Of a stretch of 64,000 nucleotides of DNA, positions 63,366 through 64,000 are shown piece after piece. Made by a program: the position numbers and the translations under genes. Each line of letters starts with the position of its first letter. Within the stretch, counting starts at the first letter, position 1. The DNA is from Megalobrama amblycephala (taxonomy: Eukaryota > Chordata > Actinopteri > Cypriniformes > Xenocyprididae): positions 17,293,638 to 17,357,637 of the forward strand of contig NC_063057.1 of assembly GCF_018812025.1 (NCBI RefSeq). The letters run 5' to 3'. The notes under the pieces are model-generated. The model was given only the letters and a program-made list of their open reading frames with translations, was not told the DNA's origin and searched no databases.

Positions 63366-63900
63366 AACTTGAAAAATGACCAGCTTACAAAAAATTGCTT
63401 ATAAATCTCTCATTATGCTATATTATCACCAAATATTAGATTCAAACTTTTTGCCACCTTTTTTTCTTTAATTTAGGACTGGTTTTGTATTTCTTTCTGC
63501 ATCTGATTATTTGTTGGCCTCATTTAACTGAGAGTAGGTAGTTTTTTTTGTGGATAATTTTGTCAATTTTACAAAAAATATGAAAATTTGCATTGTTTAT
63601 CACACTAGTGGCTTTAATGTTTAAGCAGGAAATGTGTTTTGTAATGTTTTTATTTTGGTTTTTATTTATTACAAAAAGGCCTTTAACCCTTGTGCTGTGT
63701 TGAAAACCCTATCACACTTGTGGTGTTCCCGGTCAAAAATGACCAACCTACAAAATTAGCTTATAAATCACTTGTTACACTATTTTATTACCAAGATAGT
63801 CAATCTTTTTGTCACCTTGTTTTCTTTAAATTAGGACAGGTTTTGTATTTATTTTTGAAACAAACTGATCGTAGGCCTCATTGATCTGAGCTGATATTAG
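63366..63900. repeat. Two diverged direct repeats, period about 355 bp
   Basis: gaaaaatgaccagcttacaa (63370) recurs as caaaaatgaccaacctacaa (63734), followed in both by gcttataaatc, ctttttg(c/t)cacct, taggac(t/a)ggttttgtatttatt-type sequence and ggcctcatt. Both copies are in the same orientation. The remaining bases to 64000 show no gene. Confidence 0.7.
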
Positions 63901-64000
63901 TAAAAATGACCGCCCATTGAAAATGGATGGGAAAGTCAAAAATCAGAGAAACAATTAGTGTTCAGGAGCGTGTTCATCATGTTCGTGTTCACATATGTAC

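Noticed and set aside
1..64000. Autonomous transposon, retrotransposon or endogenous viral genes
   Set aside because: No reading frame shows reverse transcriptase, integrase, transposase or viral capsid features. All mobile elements seen are non-autonomous or solo ends.

Overview
The window is vertebrate nuclear DNA from a teleost fish, most probably a cyprinid (zebrafish/carp group). It is AT-rich. Its genes are split by GT-AG introns and are clear orthologues of vertebrate genes. Introns and intergenic DNA are packed with palindromic, non-autonomous DNA transposons (MITEs) of types familiar from cyprinid genomes. I found no retrotransposon or transposase reading frame, no CRISPR array, and no tRNA or rRNA gene. 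Seven protein-coding genes can be rebuilt exon by exon. In all six multi-exon coding sequences the reading frame closes exactly across the proposed splice sites.

Layout: (1) 271-2111 (-) atp6v1f, V-ATPase V1 subunit F. (2) 2572-5279 (+) lamtor4, a Ragulator subunit. It lies head to head with atp6v1f across a 460-bp promoter that carries a GTCACGTGA (CLEAR/TFEB-type) site. (3) 7924-8760 (+) an eight-finger C2H2 zinc-finger gene flanked by two palindromic MITEs, with a dead duplicate of its first coding exon upstream and a decayed finger fragment downstream. (4) 12172-16080 (+) gcc1, a trans-Golgi golgin with a C-terminal GRIP domain. (5) 18887-30603 (-) dennd6b, a DENN-domain Rab exchange factor with 20 coding exons, tail to tail with gcc1. 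(6) 36647-49735 (+) ppp6r2, a SAPS-domain regulatory subunit of protein phosphatase 6 with 22 coding exons, head to head with dennd6b. (7) 54517-62404 (-) fam3c, a secreted FAM3/ILEI protein with 9 coding exons, tail to tail with ppp6r2.

Functional links: atp6v1f and lamtor4 encode parts of two complexes that work together on the lysosome surface, the V-ATPase and Ragulator, which couple amino-acid sensing to mTORC1. Their shared promoter makes co-regulation plausible. gcc1 and dennd6b both act in Golgi/endosome membrane traffic. The dennd6b-ppp6r2 pair matches the neighbouring human genes on chromosome 22q13, whereas atp6v1f, lamtor4, gcc1 and fam3c have human orthologues on 7q, so the block joins two human syntenies.

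The rest is mobile-element archaeology: palindromic elements of about 340-950 bp, several nested two or three deep, and some within 10-20 bases of splice donors. One hAT-type MITE at 47208-47550 has an exact 8-bp target duplication. One family shows the same head-to-head dimer structure at two loci. No new multi-gene system was found. The best leads are the lysosomal bidirectional promoter, the 343-bp palindromic hAT MITE, the dimeric MITE family and the zinc-finger remnants.
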